Part shown: in pieces, positions 9,367-18,742 of the stretch
Numbering within the stretch: position 1 is the first letter of the stretch
Layout of the letters: each line of letters starts with the position of its first letter
NCBI GenBank assembly: GCA_013054445.1
Contig: JAAMPI010000597.1
Coordinates: 1-30,753 of the forward strand
Direction: 5' to 3'
Source: Cudoniella acicularis
Taxonomy: Eukaryota > Ascomycota > Leotiomycetes > Helotiales > Helotiaceae
Length of the DNA: 30,753 nt
Translations under genes and position numbers: made by a program
Notes under the pieces: model-generated
The model's database searches: none
The model's input: the letters and a program-made list of their open reading frames with translations, nothing else
Told to the model about the DNA's origin: nothing

Positions 9367-10354
9367 TCATTGATGCTTCCACAGTGGCTTTTTCTTTTCC
9401 GCAAAGGCCGACATTCCCACCTTTTGGTCTTCACTTCCGAACAATGAATGAAAGACCCTCCTCTCATATTCAACTCCATCCCTTAAAGGCAAATCTTGAC
9501 TCTTGTTTACCACTTCCTTAGCAGCCATAACAGCAACCTTGCTATAACTCGCAATTATCTCTGCCGTCCTCAATGACCCTTCCATCAGCTCATCCCATCC
9601 TGCAAATGTCCTAGCCGCAACACCCCACTCACCAGCCTCCTTGCCAGTGAAACTCTTCCCTGTCAAAATTAACTCCATAGCTCTCACTTTCCCTATCGCC
9701 CTTGTCAATCTTTGGCTTCCTCCAGCTCCAGGTATTGTCCCGAGTTTTATCTCTGGTTGTCCAAAATTGGCATTCTCTGTACAATACAGGATATCGCACA
9801 TCAAAGCTAGCTCACAACCTCCACCAAGAGCGTGCCCGGAGACAGCAGCGATTATGGGTTTCTTGACGCTCGTTGTTAGGCTAGACCAGGATTCTATAAA
9901 GGAGGTTGTGTAGGCTTCGCTGAATGTCAGGGTGGACATCTCTTTGATATCTGCGCCGCTGCGAAGGACCTTTCGGAGCCAGTGAGGAGGATGCAGGAGA
10001 TGTCGGGGGATTGGTCGAAAGCGTGAAGGGCGGAGTTGAGCTCGGTTATGAGAGGGGTTGAGAGAGCATTGAGAGCCTTTGGTCGGTTGAGTGTTACTGT
10101 TTGGATTTGTTAGACTTGCATATGGTATTGGTAATACAAAAAGGATTGATGAATTGACGGGCTGTAAGTCGGCAGAAATAAGTTTGACTTGAAAACTTAC
10201 TTTGCCCTACTCCTGGTCTTGGTTCTGTTGTTTGGATAAACTCATATGATTTCACAGACCAGGCCGAATAGCTACGAGAAATAGTAGGGAGCGCACCGGT
10301 CGATGCTTTGAAACGGGAGGCAATGGGCCTCATGCTCTTGATTGTGTTCATCAT
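9367..10354 (-). CDS. Mitochondrial enoyl-CoA hydratase (ECHS1-like), one-base frame break
   Basis: It hydrates 2-trans-enoyl-CoA in beta-oxidation or branched-chain amino acid breakdown. Exon 1 (10201-10354) gives a basic, Ser-rich mitochondrial presequence (MMNTIKSMRPIASRFKAST) and YEFIQTTEPRPGVGQ. Intron 10097-10200 (GTAAGT...AAACAG) joins it to ITLNRPKALNALST. Exon 2 has GHALGGGCELALMCD and GQPEIKLGTIPGAGGSQRL, carrying both crotonase catalytic Glu residues, and ends KKPLWKHQ. The start is the first in-frame ATG (10354). The reading frame breaks inside the oxyanion-hole motif: SERSFAA is in one frame and GADIKEMSTLTF in the next, so one base is missing between 9957 and 9960. Total exon length is 884 nt; adding one base gives 294 residues, the usual family size. 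Either a sequence error or a real null allele. Confidence 0.87.
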
Positions 10355-10776
10355 TTTGAGCAACAATGCGACCACTTAACTGCACAGATTAATCAACAAG
10401 TGGGTTCTTGAATTTAGAGGTATTCGGAGCTTGTTTGTTGAAAGAAGATGAAGTTCTACTGACCACCATCCACATGCCGAGCTCTCAGACAGCCGGCAAG
10501 TTGCCGACACAAACCGGGAAGCTACCCCTGTCCCTCGAAGATCACGTGGGACGCTAGGATCACTAGCCGGTCGCGGCGCGCCTTCTGCGACTTTGGACGC
10601 GAACAACACCTGTCGATATTTCTCAACCAGAAATTACGACGCTTCTCTTATCTCTTTGCGCCGCCGCGATCAACACCTTCCCATCGCACGATCCAGTACC
10701 TTTCGGAGATTCTTTACGACGACTCTACAGCGGTGCACTGTTTAGGAAGGAAATTCTCCGAGGAAACAAAGCAAGG
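10355..10776. promoter_or_regulatory. Divergent promoter, enoyl-CoA hydratase / RER1
   Basis: A head-to-head interval of 422 bp separates the two start codons. It contains a CACGTG palindrome (in ATCACGTGGG, about 10542-10551) and a GC-rich patch near 10566-10585, but no recognised gene. Assignment of sites to particular factors is not possible here. Confidence 0.45.
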
Positions 10777-11533
10777 ATGGATTCGTTGGAGCCTGAACAA
10801 ACCCCTTTTGCGGCTGTGAGCGCGCATACCTCAAGAATTCAACGTGTAAGTTCGGATCAAATCCGGACGGAGAGGGAATGGAATGGACAGGTTGTGGAAG
10901 AGCAATTGCTGATATAGATGTGTACAGCAATACCAAGCATGGTTGGACAAATCGACGCCTTATGTACCATATAGATGGATCGGAACCTTTGCTTTGTTAT
11001 CACTTTTCTTCGTCAGGATATTCGTTGCTCAAGGGTGGTATATCGGTAAGGACTTCCACTCCTCGATTTTACAAATTTCATTCTGACAAGACACTAGTGG
11101 CATATTCGCTGGGGATCTACCTTCTCAACCTTTTCCTCGCCTTTCTCCAACCTAAATTCGATCCCTCAAATGAAGCGATAGATAACGATATGGAGGATGG
11201 TGCTGCAGGAGGGTTACCCACCAAGCAAGATGAGGAGTTCCGCCCTTTCATCAGACGTCTTCCCGAGTTCAAGTTCTGGTATTCAGCTACTAGGGCTATT
11301 GCTATTGGATTTACTTGTACATGGTTCTCCATCTTCGATGTCCCAGTTTTCTGGCCCGTATTGGTGGTTTACTGGTTGATCTTGTTTGCGTTGACCAGTA
11401 TGTTCTCAATCCAAAATTGGTAGATGGGGTACTAATTGAGAATCCAGTGCGGAGACAAATCCAACACATGATCAAGTACCGCTATGTTCCATTCACATTC
11501 GGCAAAGCGAAGTACAACAAGAACAGCTCGTAG
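10777..11533 (+). CDS. RER1: Rer1, Golgi-to-ER retrieval receptor
   Basis: Rer1 is a four-helix Golgi membrane protein that returns ER membrane proteins through COPI vesicles. Four exons (10777-10845, 10928-11045, 11098-11397, 11448-11533) with canonical introns give 190 residues, the normal family length. The product starts [14 protein letters not shown] and includes [65 protein letters not shown] and the C-terminal [15 protein letters not shown]. These are characteristic Rer1 blocks. Branch sites TTCTGAC (intron 2) and TACTAAT (intron 3) are visible. All frames are clean, unlike the neighbouring hydratase. The gene is divergent from the hydratase across 422 bp. Confidence 0.96.
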
Positions 11534-12445
11534 ACTGTCTTTTGCAACATTTTCGGAATACCATTATCGCAAAGCGGCACTGTGCTATATCGATGACGGA
11601 GCGGAGGCTGAAGTCATCACTTGTAAAAAAGTATAGGAGTGGCATATCCACGAACGTGCTAGAATGATTGGGGAAGAGACTTTTACACCCCTTTAATGAT
11701 TGTTCGAATCGACCTTTTCTCTGCAAATTACATTAGGGATCCGGGGGCTTTGCATGCATCAATGATTGGTCAAGGTTGACCTGGCCTGATTGAACTGGCC
11801 TGGGGTGCATGGTAGATAGAATATGATACGATGAGTTACTCATCTTTGAGCAATCCATCTGCGCATTTACAAATGACTTTTCAGTTGGGAGTCTTGGTGG
11901 TTTCCTTTGATTAATGTTTCGTCAATCGAGCCAAGTGGTTTAACATTAAGGCAAGAATTCTCAGATGAAAGCTTGTCCGTTACTGCCTGGCCCTCCTCGA
12001 TTCTGTAGCTAATCCTAGAAATATGAGGATCAGAATTTTTCATATCAACTTCTTCCACGGGGTTTAATGAGAGATTAGGAGCAACTACGTGTTTTACTCC
12101 CTGATATCAAGTGTGGTAATTTCACCTCAATTTCTTCAGAGGCAAGTAAGCTCGGGTTGGGTGGAAGTTCCATCCAGGGCTTTATTGTCAACTTCTGTGC
12201 ACTTGGGGCGTTATGAAAGAGATGTGTGACAGGGAAACAAAGCTATTGTGAAAACAGAAATCTTCATGTATTGTCTGGATGATTGATCTTAGGCGGATAA
12301 GTGGAGAACAACGTCGTAGCAGAAGGCATATGGACCCTTTTCCTGTAGATCGTATCGCAGACGTTCAACTTGTCTTCTGTACAGTTTATCTCTTGACCAT
12401 CAAACTAACCCCGTTCAGATTCGGTATTGAGGTCTTACCGCCAAA
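11534..12445. other. Intergenic region with possible minus-strand gene remnant
   Basis: No intact gene is recognised. On the minus strand, 11867-12091 reads HVVAPNLSLNPVEEVD to SQLKSHL with a TAA stop. The adjacent frame 12096-12242 reads through SAQKLTIKPWMELPPNPS and EEIEVKLPHLISGSK. The two would join if one base of the run of four T at 12092-12095 were absent. Composition looks protein-like but I know no matching family, so this is only a weak candidate for a decayed or mis-sequenced 3' gene end. Confidence 0.25.
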
Positions 12446-12907
12446 ATGGATATTTATTTGCTCCAAAACCCCGTGAAAGAGGTTGTCGCTGAAGTAGCAC
12501 CAAAGAAAAGAACGCCCTTACCTAGTGGGCGGCCTGGGAGTACACTCAGTGCGGATACGGATTCTGCTTTTCAGGCACCAATTACTACAAGGGAGCCCTC
12601 CACGGAGTTTCCATATTCTCGCCAAGAATCGGCACCAACCAAGACGGGCCATCTGCAAACCGCGTGTGATCTATGCACCAGCCTCAAAAGGCGATGCGTG
12701 AGAAGTGGACCTCAGAGCCACTGTGCCCGCCGCAAATGGCGCAATATCGATTGTGTTACAAGCAAGAGCCTCTCGCAGACGAGGGCTCTACGGGGAAAGT
12801 CTAAAGTCAAGCTAAAAAAGGCTGCACCAGCCACAGCACCGTCAGAAGTAGAGCCCAAAACAACAGCAGGAGGTCAAGCCGTTAGAACCCTCCGCGGTAC
12901 TTTATGA
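12446..12907 (+). CDS. Zn(II)2Cys6-like small protein with a missing cysteine
   Basis: ATG 12446 opens 153 codons without an intron. The middle part, TACDLCTSLKRRCVRSGP, followed by HCARRKWRNIDC, matches the fungal zinc-cluster spacing C-x2-C-x6-C-x8-C-x2-[C]-x6-C. The fifth cysteine is replaced by Arg (CGC at 12731-12733, one transition from TGC). Loss of one of the six ligands should impair the two-zinc cluster, so DNA binding is doubtful. The C-terminal tail is basic (KSKVKLKKAAPATAPS). No fungal-specific transcription factor middle domain is present, and the protein is much shorter than usual regulators. It may be a truncated relic, a small regulator, or a first exon. Confidence 0.55.
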   Translation: MDIYLLQNPVKEVVAEVAPKKRTPLPSGRPGSTLSADTDSAFQAPITTREPSTEFPYSRQESAPTKTGHLQTACDLCTSLKRRCVRSGPQSHCARRKWRNIDCVTSKSLSQTRALRGKSKVKLKKAAPATAPSEVEPKTTAGGQAVRTLRGTL

Positions 12908-13124
12908 AAGGTATGAGAAAGAAGACCAATAACTCCCTTGTCTATTTCCCACTTATGCCAACAAGAAATGGCCACGGAAGCGCTATGATTAGGGGCGCGA
13001 CAATTCGTGGTACCGAATCTAGGTAGGCTGGTAATCTTCTCAACTAATTTAGTTCGTACGCACTTCTAAAAAATCCATCATTTTTTCTGTTCTCACTTTA
13101 CTATACTCTCACGATATTTTTAAA

Positions 13125-13685
13125 ATGAATAAATCGCATTCCTTTCCTTCTCCTGAGAATTATATCGCTTTGACCAAATTTATTCAACGAGGACCTATGG
13201 CACCAACTCAATCTCCCTGTCACTACTCTCACGAAAAGGTCGATTCCTCGTTCTGTTATGGGAGAGAATGGCTCGCGAACCTACCAGTGATGCAAAAGGC
13301 GATGATATTCACAGCGCTTGGGGCAATTACCATTCTTGTTATAACAATTGTGGTTTATTGGCGTGAACTTATAGAGGAAGACGACGGAGGCCGCCCGGTA
13401 CTCACAATACGCGCACTTAAGGAGAATAGCCGACGGATTGCAGTTGAGGTTCAGAGACAAAGGCTGAGACAGCAGGGCGCAGGTGGGCAAGACATCGCTG
13501 TCACAATACAAGGAAATGAAATAAATAATATAAATATCCTCGGGTCTTCTCACCAGGAGGTGGCTCCTCTTGTGCAAAACTTTGGGGCTGCCAAGGACGG
13601 GGTACTCGACGATGGACAACAAACGGAAGACATAAGAGCTTTATCTTCAAGCAATAAATCTCGAGTTGGGGATAGCAGGCTGTAA
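13125..13685 (+). CDS. Single-pass membrane protein, unknown
   Basis: ATG 13125 (context AAAATGAAT) begins a 186-codon frame. A hydrophobic segment, KAMIFTALGAITILVITIVVY, spans about residues 58-78. It is followed by an acidic then basic juxtamembrane region and a soluble tail rich in Gln, Asn and Arg (RRIAVEVQRQRLRQQGAGG). There is no cleavable signal peptide at the N-terminus. In-frame ATG codons at residues 25 and 56 are other possible starts. I recognise no family. Codon use looks less biased than in RER1 or PAF1, so this may be a lineage-specific gene. Confidence 0.5.
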   Translation: MNKSHSFPSPENYIALTKFIQRGPMAPTQSPCHYSHEKVDSSFCYGREWLANLPVMQKAMIFTALGAITILVITIVVYWRELIEEDDGGRPVLTIRALKENSRRIAVEVQRQRLRQQGAGGQDIAVTIQGNEINNINILGSSHQEVAPLVQNFGAAKDGVLDDGQQTEDIRALSSSNKSRVGDSRL

Positions 13686-14040
13686 AATAGTAGGACATGA
13701 AAAAGGACTAATAAATGATCGCTAATTAGCTGTGCATTTTTGTATTCACGTGACGTCGATACATTACACGCTGACAGAACGAATTCGACAAGCTGGAAAT
13801 AAAGAAATGAGAAAATCTCGAACTGTAAAACTTTTGCTTTGGTTTTCGCCGTCCGACAAGAATATATTGAGAATGTCGCTCAATGAACCCGACCAACTGC
13901 AGATGTGAATACCGTAACTCAGATTCGCCAAGCTTTGCCAAGCATTTTCAACTTCAGCCTCGTCAAAAATCCACGCGAACACCAACGCGATGCCTGGATC
14001 TCACATCGACAGCTTCCTATAACACCTTAACAACACGAAG
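13686..14040. promoter_or_regulatory. Upstream region of PAF1
   Basis: The 355-bp interval before the PAF1 start holds TATTCACGTGACGTCGA at about 13743-13759, a CACGTGACGTC element combining an E-box and a CRE-like core (TGACGTC). The last 120 bp are CT/CA-rich, as in fungal 5' leaders. No gene is recognised. Confidence 0.45.
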
Positions 14041-15494
14041 ATGTCGTCTTCCGTCTCTCGCAGTGGCGCTGAGCGCACAATTCATCAAGATTATATCGCA
14101 CGAATACGATATTCCAATGCCTTACCGCCTCCTCCAAACCCCCCGAAGCTCCTCGACATCCCTAATACTGGCCTTGCTAGCGGCCAATACACAACACCAG
14201 GCTTCGCATCGCGTCTTGCGCGCGATCAGCCTCTCAATATTGAAGCTGATGCTGAGCTTGGAATGCCATTAGATCTTGTGGGGATGCCAGGGATTTTTGA
14301 TGGAGATGAGAGTTGTAAGTCGACCTTTATTTTGCCATGACAATCCACTCACGTTTCTATTTAGCTATTCAAGCACCGTTACAAGCCCCAGTCCCTCATC
14401 CTCACGACCGAGCCCTTCTTCGACCTCTATCAACCCTTGGCAAGCCTAAATTCTCGGATTCGGGTGTTTCCTTCCTGCGACGAACAGAATACATCTCATC
14501 GTATACCTCCAAGTCTCGATTTGAATCTACGACATCAAAGTCACTAATCGACAATGTTGGCAATCGCAAGAAGCGACCCGTACAAAGCATCGACAAGGAA
14601 TCCCCAGAATATATCAAGACCCAGGTAGAGAGCTCCTTTACGATCGCAGCACAGAACTTGAAAAATCGCAATCAAGTACGGCACCCAACAAAGCGAAATC
14701 TACAGCTCGTGGACGCATATCCTCTCCTCCCCGATCTCGACGCCTTCCCAGATGCCGGTGGTTACGTTACGATCAAGTTTCTCACAAATCCCGTTCCACC
14801 AAGCTCTACATACGATATCCGTGTAGAGAATAGTTTATTGAATCCTGTTCAGGCTAGCGAGGAGGAGGAACAAGCGCGACAAATAGCACGGGAAGCTTAC
14901 GAGGAAGATCCAGAGCGCAATCCACCTCCTGATGATACTATCGAGTATGAATTCTTCATGACAGAGACACCATCTGCTGCAAAGAGCTTCAAGAGAAAAT
15001 TTGATGTTCTGGATCCAGAGCACGAAGATGACGAGCTCTATACTGATAAGAATGGGGCTGGTGCGGGTTGTTTCAAGTTCAAGAGGATACGTGCCTACGA
15101 AAGTGCTTCTCAGACTGGTAATGTGATCAATAAATATGACAATGAAGTCGTCATTGCTTTACACGACGGCAAGGACGGTCTCCACCAAAAGGGCGCCTAC
15201 TATTATCCAATTGTTCAGCAAACCAGCATCAGGCCGCAAAGGAAAAAGAACATTGATAAAAAGATGGGACGCGGAGTGTATAATGAAGAAGAGCAGGCAA
15301 CTGATTTCATGGAAATGCGAGTGGAGGATCCTGATGAGGAAATGAAAAACGGAAGGAATGTGTTTAGAGAATTTCCGTTTGGTCCTGATAATGATGAAGA
15401 AGAGGACGCAGATGGAGGACAATCAGGTCGGCCTCATGATGGATCGGGCTCGCCAGAGGGGAGGAATGGAGAAGGCCACAAGTCTGATAGCTGA
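14041..15494 (+). CDS. PAF1: Paf1, RNA polymerase II-associated factor 1
   Basis: Paf1 is a core subunit of the Paf1 complex, which travels with RNA polymerase II and promotes elongation and H2B/H3 histone modification. Exons 14041-14314 and 14365-15494, joined across a 50-nt intron (GTAAGT...ATTTAG), give 467 residues. Diagnostic stretches are DYIARIRYSNALPPPPNPPK at the N-terminus, ADAELGMPLDL, VSFLRRTEYIS, the acidic middle with EYEFFMTETP, and FKFKRIRAYESASQTG. The C-terminus is strongly acidic and Gly/Ser-rich (EEEDADGGQSGRPHDGSGS), as usual for nuclear Paf1. The start ATG begins MSSSVSRSGAERTIHQDY, and the frame is clean throughout. Confidence 0.94.
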
Positions 15495-17089
15495 ATGCTG
15501 ATATCGTGGGGCATATTGGCGTTCCATTGAGCGTGGCGCTATTTCTGGGCACTGACTTGTATAATAGAGGAATGTGGTAGTAAAGATATTTTCCCGTTAG
15601 CACCCCGGTGCCTTACTTGGTTATTCCGGTGCGTCTTTTGGCCAAGTCAAAATCACTACCTTACTGCAAGTTACCCAATTTGAGCATGCCGAGGTCTCTA
15701 TGCGCATACTGTGCCGGAGGTCAATCTCTGTCTAGGCGGACACAGTTTTGGAGCATTGATTTTAAGCTCAGCATGATAGCTAAGGCCGCAACTTATCAGG
15801 ACATTCCACGACTCAAGCAACCCATTTTGAGTTCGGATCTCTTGGTTTACTAACGCAAATGTTTCAAAACGGTGCCGACGAACTCGATATCAAAGCGTGA
15901 ACCAATGGACAATTACGAACCCAAGTCAGATCATAATTGGTCGATAACATGAAATGATGTGTTTTGGAGGAGTTCGAAATGATCCGAAAGTCCTTGGAAA
16001 TGAGCACTTCATAAATCACTGCCTATTATTTGGCCAACCCAGTTAGCAGTTCGCAAGCTTCCGAAGAACTCTCTCTAGTCCCTTCTTTTCCTCCATGTTT
16101 GTTTCGGATGGCTTTTCTCCAACTGCTTCTTCCAGGATTCAGACTCTCGCATTTTGAAGTAAAAGTCTTATTTCGGCTTGCCTGCGGTACGAACGAAGAA
16201 GCAAGACGAGAACGACTGGGAAATTTAACTTGAACATGACGGAAGTTGCGCAGATACGGCCCTTGCTGTTGTGATTTTTCTTCTCTTATTTTTTACAGTT
16301 GCAACTTCATCTTGCAATCTCCCAAACAAAACTTTGAGGCCAAGTGTGTCTTTCGAGACCGAGGGAATGCAGTTCATGATTGCGGAATTCTAAATCGGAA
16401 CAAGCATTTCGCTGGCGGGGTAGACCCCAGATTTCTTGTCTCCACTGTTACAAGCCAAAATGCCTTCCCAAAAAGTCATGTTCTGCATGAGGCTGCCCAT
16501 CAGTGCGCGGCTTTCTTCGTTTAGTGGGTTTGTTCGTTTAAAGACTCGGTATGCTTTCGTTCTGCACAGAGGTAATTCCTTGGTCTGAATCAATGCCGAA
16601 AGGGCTGACAAATGATATACAAGTTCTAGTCGTTGCCGAGTGGGTGCTTAGACGCCAACGTCCCAGTGTTAAAGTCTAAATATCGATTTTGTGACCTAGG
16701 AACTTTAAAACGTCTTGGGCAGCCTTGTTCAAGAGCTTCCTGGATGTGATTAAGCCCATATTCCATCTAAAATGAACCCTATTAGACAAGCTTTCCCAAT
16801 CACACTTTTCCATTGTCTTGTACGCTGAGAAATCCGTTCGTTGTCCAAAATGGGGATAGTCTGCCAACGAGCTGCTTCTCAAGATCTTCGAGATCTGTTC
16901 TAATAATTTCCATATTGAACAAGAAACCCGCATTCTTCTACAGAATGCCCAGCAATTCAAATCAAGAGACTTGCGGATCTGCTTCGATATGAACTCGATA
17001 ACGGCCCCAGACGGGCCTGACGTTAATATAGGTGAGGTGAATCCATACAATTCTCCTCTTCTCCGCTAACATGTCGATCAGCTGGTCCG
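15495..17089. other. Long intergenic region, no gene recognised
   Basis: About 1.6 kb without a supportable gene. Several open minus-strand stretches (16390-16611 and 16676-17046) encode non-repetitive protein-like text but contain no known motif, no clear ATG with good context, and frame breaks between them. They may be remnants of a decayed gene. The last ~50 bp before 17090 (TTCTCCTCTTCTCCGC) look like a fungal 5' leader. Confidence 0.4.
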
Positions 17090-18431
17090 ATGATGCGAAC
17101 CATATGGACTCTATACGGAATCACTATTTTCATTGTTACGCTGAGACTTTACACCCAATGGAGAATTACTCGCGCTCTCAGTTTAGGGGATGCCATGATG
17201 ACACTATCAGTGGTAAGACGGCATTAATTGATTGTTGGCTTGAGTTAACACCATCAGGCCTTTGCAACAGTATTACTTTCCATGCTCACTATTCAGCACC
17301 ACTACGGGCTGGGGCGTCGGTTCTTCTACCTCACACCTCATCAACAAATCCAAGCCCTGAAATTCAGCTTCGTAGGCCAACCACTTGGTAAGTTCCTCGC
17401 AATCCTGCTTCAAAACTTCCAATCCATTCTAATTCTCGTCGGTTTAAGGTATTATGTTGGCAGCATTTGGGAGGAACGCTTCTTGCGTACTGATGCTGAA
17501 GCTTTTCGGCACGACGAATTCAAGAAATCGGATCCTTTGGCTCACATTCTGGCAATCGCTGATCGTTAACTTACTTAAGTACATTCTTATTTTTGTGCAA
17601 TGTAGAGATGTTCATGCGCTCTGGGATCCGCTGGGGCATCCGTCAAGATGCTGGAGCCCTTTCGTTCAAGAGGTAAGTCGTCCATATGTCTGACTTTAGC
17701 AAAGGCTGACTGGTCTCAGTACACTGGTTTTGTTCAAGGAGGTAATAGCACACTTCACGCTTGATTTTCTTGACCAATTCTCTAAGCCATCAACTCCGCC
17801 ACTGACCTTTTCCTCACACTTCTTCCGACCAAGATCTTCTGGACCCTCAAAATGAGCTTGAAGCTCAAATTCGGACTGGGATTTGTTCTCGGTTTGAGTG
17901 GAATGTGCGCAACTTCCTCTCTCATCTAAACCAATACCTAATGGAACCTGGCCAAAGCATTCGTCCCCTCGATCATCAAAACAGTTGAACTAAAAGCCAT
18001 CGGAAACCGCGGGGACTTCACCTGTAAGCCTTCCCTTGCCCCTCGCGATTCACAACTAACAAACGCAAGTCGGGACCGTAGACTTCTTCACCTGGGTCGT
18101 GTAAGCCTCCTTCCCCTTCTGCGCCCCCGAATTAACCTCCAACTAACCCTACCCTCCCCTTCCCAGCGTCGAAATAATCCTCATCGACATCGCCGCCTCC
18201 GTCCCCCTCATCCTCCCCCTCTTCCACAAATGGACCAGAACCCCCTCCCACACCAACACCTACGAGCTACAAAAGAAGCCCTACGGCGGCCACACCATCA
18301 CCATCGTCAGCGGAAACGCACGACCTCGACGAGTAGTCACGGATTTGGAAACTGGGATTGATAATTCGAGCGAGGGGAATCTTTGCGTGTTGCTAGTGTT
18401 GGTGAGGAGGAGGGGGAAGAGGGGGTGGTGA
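17090..18431 (+). CDS. PTH11-like / fungal rhodopsin-domain seven-helix membrane protein
   Basis: My model has eight exons: 17090-17212, 17258-17387, 17449-17672, 17720-17741, 17787-17891, 17958-18023, 18070-18100 and 18167-18431. It gives 321 residues. Helix-bearing stretches in order are YGITIFIVTLRLYTQWR, FATVLLSMLTIQHHYGLGR, MLAAFGRNASCVLMLKLFG, WQSLIVNLLKYILIFVQCRD, INSATDLFLTLLPTKIFW, FVPSIIKTVELKAIGNRGDF and VEIILIDIAASVPLILPL. The order, with the cysteine-flanked loop CRDVHALWDPLGHPSRCW, matches fungal rhodopsin-domain (PTH11-related) integral membrane proteins, thought to sense external cues. Weak points: the start (TCRSAGPMM runs in frame upstream without an ATG), the sixth helix (5' site GTTTGA at 17892 or GTGCGC at 17905, the latter out of frame), and the tail, where frame +1 from 18383 continues as VASVGEEEGEEG. 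It may be intact, mis-sequenced or decaying. Confidence 0.65.
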
Positions 18432-18742
18432 TGGGTGCTGGGGGTGCGAAGATTTTGAGGGAGATTGGTTATGATGTTAGGTCTGATACGGGGAGTTTGA
18501 AGGGCGGTGATGAGGGGGAGGAGGCGAGGAGGCGAGGAGGAGAATGTGGGTTGCGAAGGAGTTGCCTAAGATTCCTTGGGAAGCACAGACGAGGACAATA
18601 TGATTTGGTGTTGGGTTTGAAATATAATGTTTTGGCTGTTACTCATATCTTATGAATCCGTGACGATCTGTGGTGCTTTCGTCCCGTTTGATACAATCCC
18701 TTTTCACCCTCACTGAACAGTAGCCTTCCAACCCTATTAACT
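18432..18742. other. Flank between the seven-helix gene and the transposase
   Basis: The first part is G-rich (GGGGGAGGAGGCGAGGAGG type) and stays open in the frame that continues the seven-helix protein's tail to 18655, so it may be coding if that gene has a frame break. A candidate left end of the transposon (TATGAATCCGTG) lies at 18651-18662. Confidence 0.4.

Noticed and set aside
8813..9373. 186-codon plus-strand open frame in the ATG15 tail
   Set aside because: It is an overlapping out-of-frame reading of the Thr/Pro-rich repeat region of ATG15.
11691..11715. TTGTTCGAATCG resembling a tRNA B-box
   Set aside because: No matching A-box, acceptor stem or cloverleaf could be formed around it.
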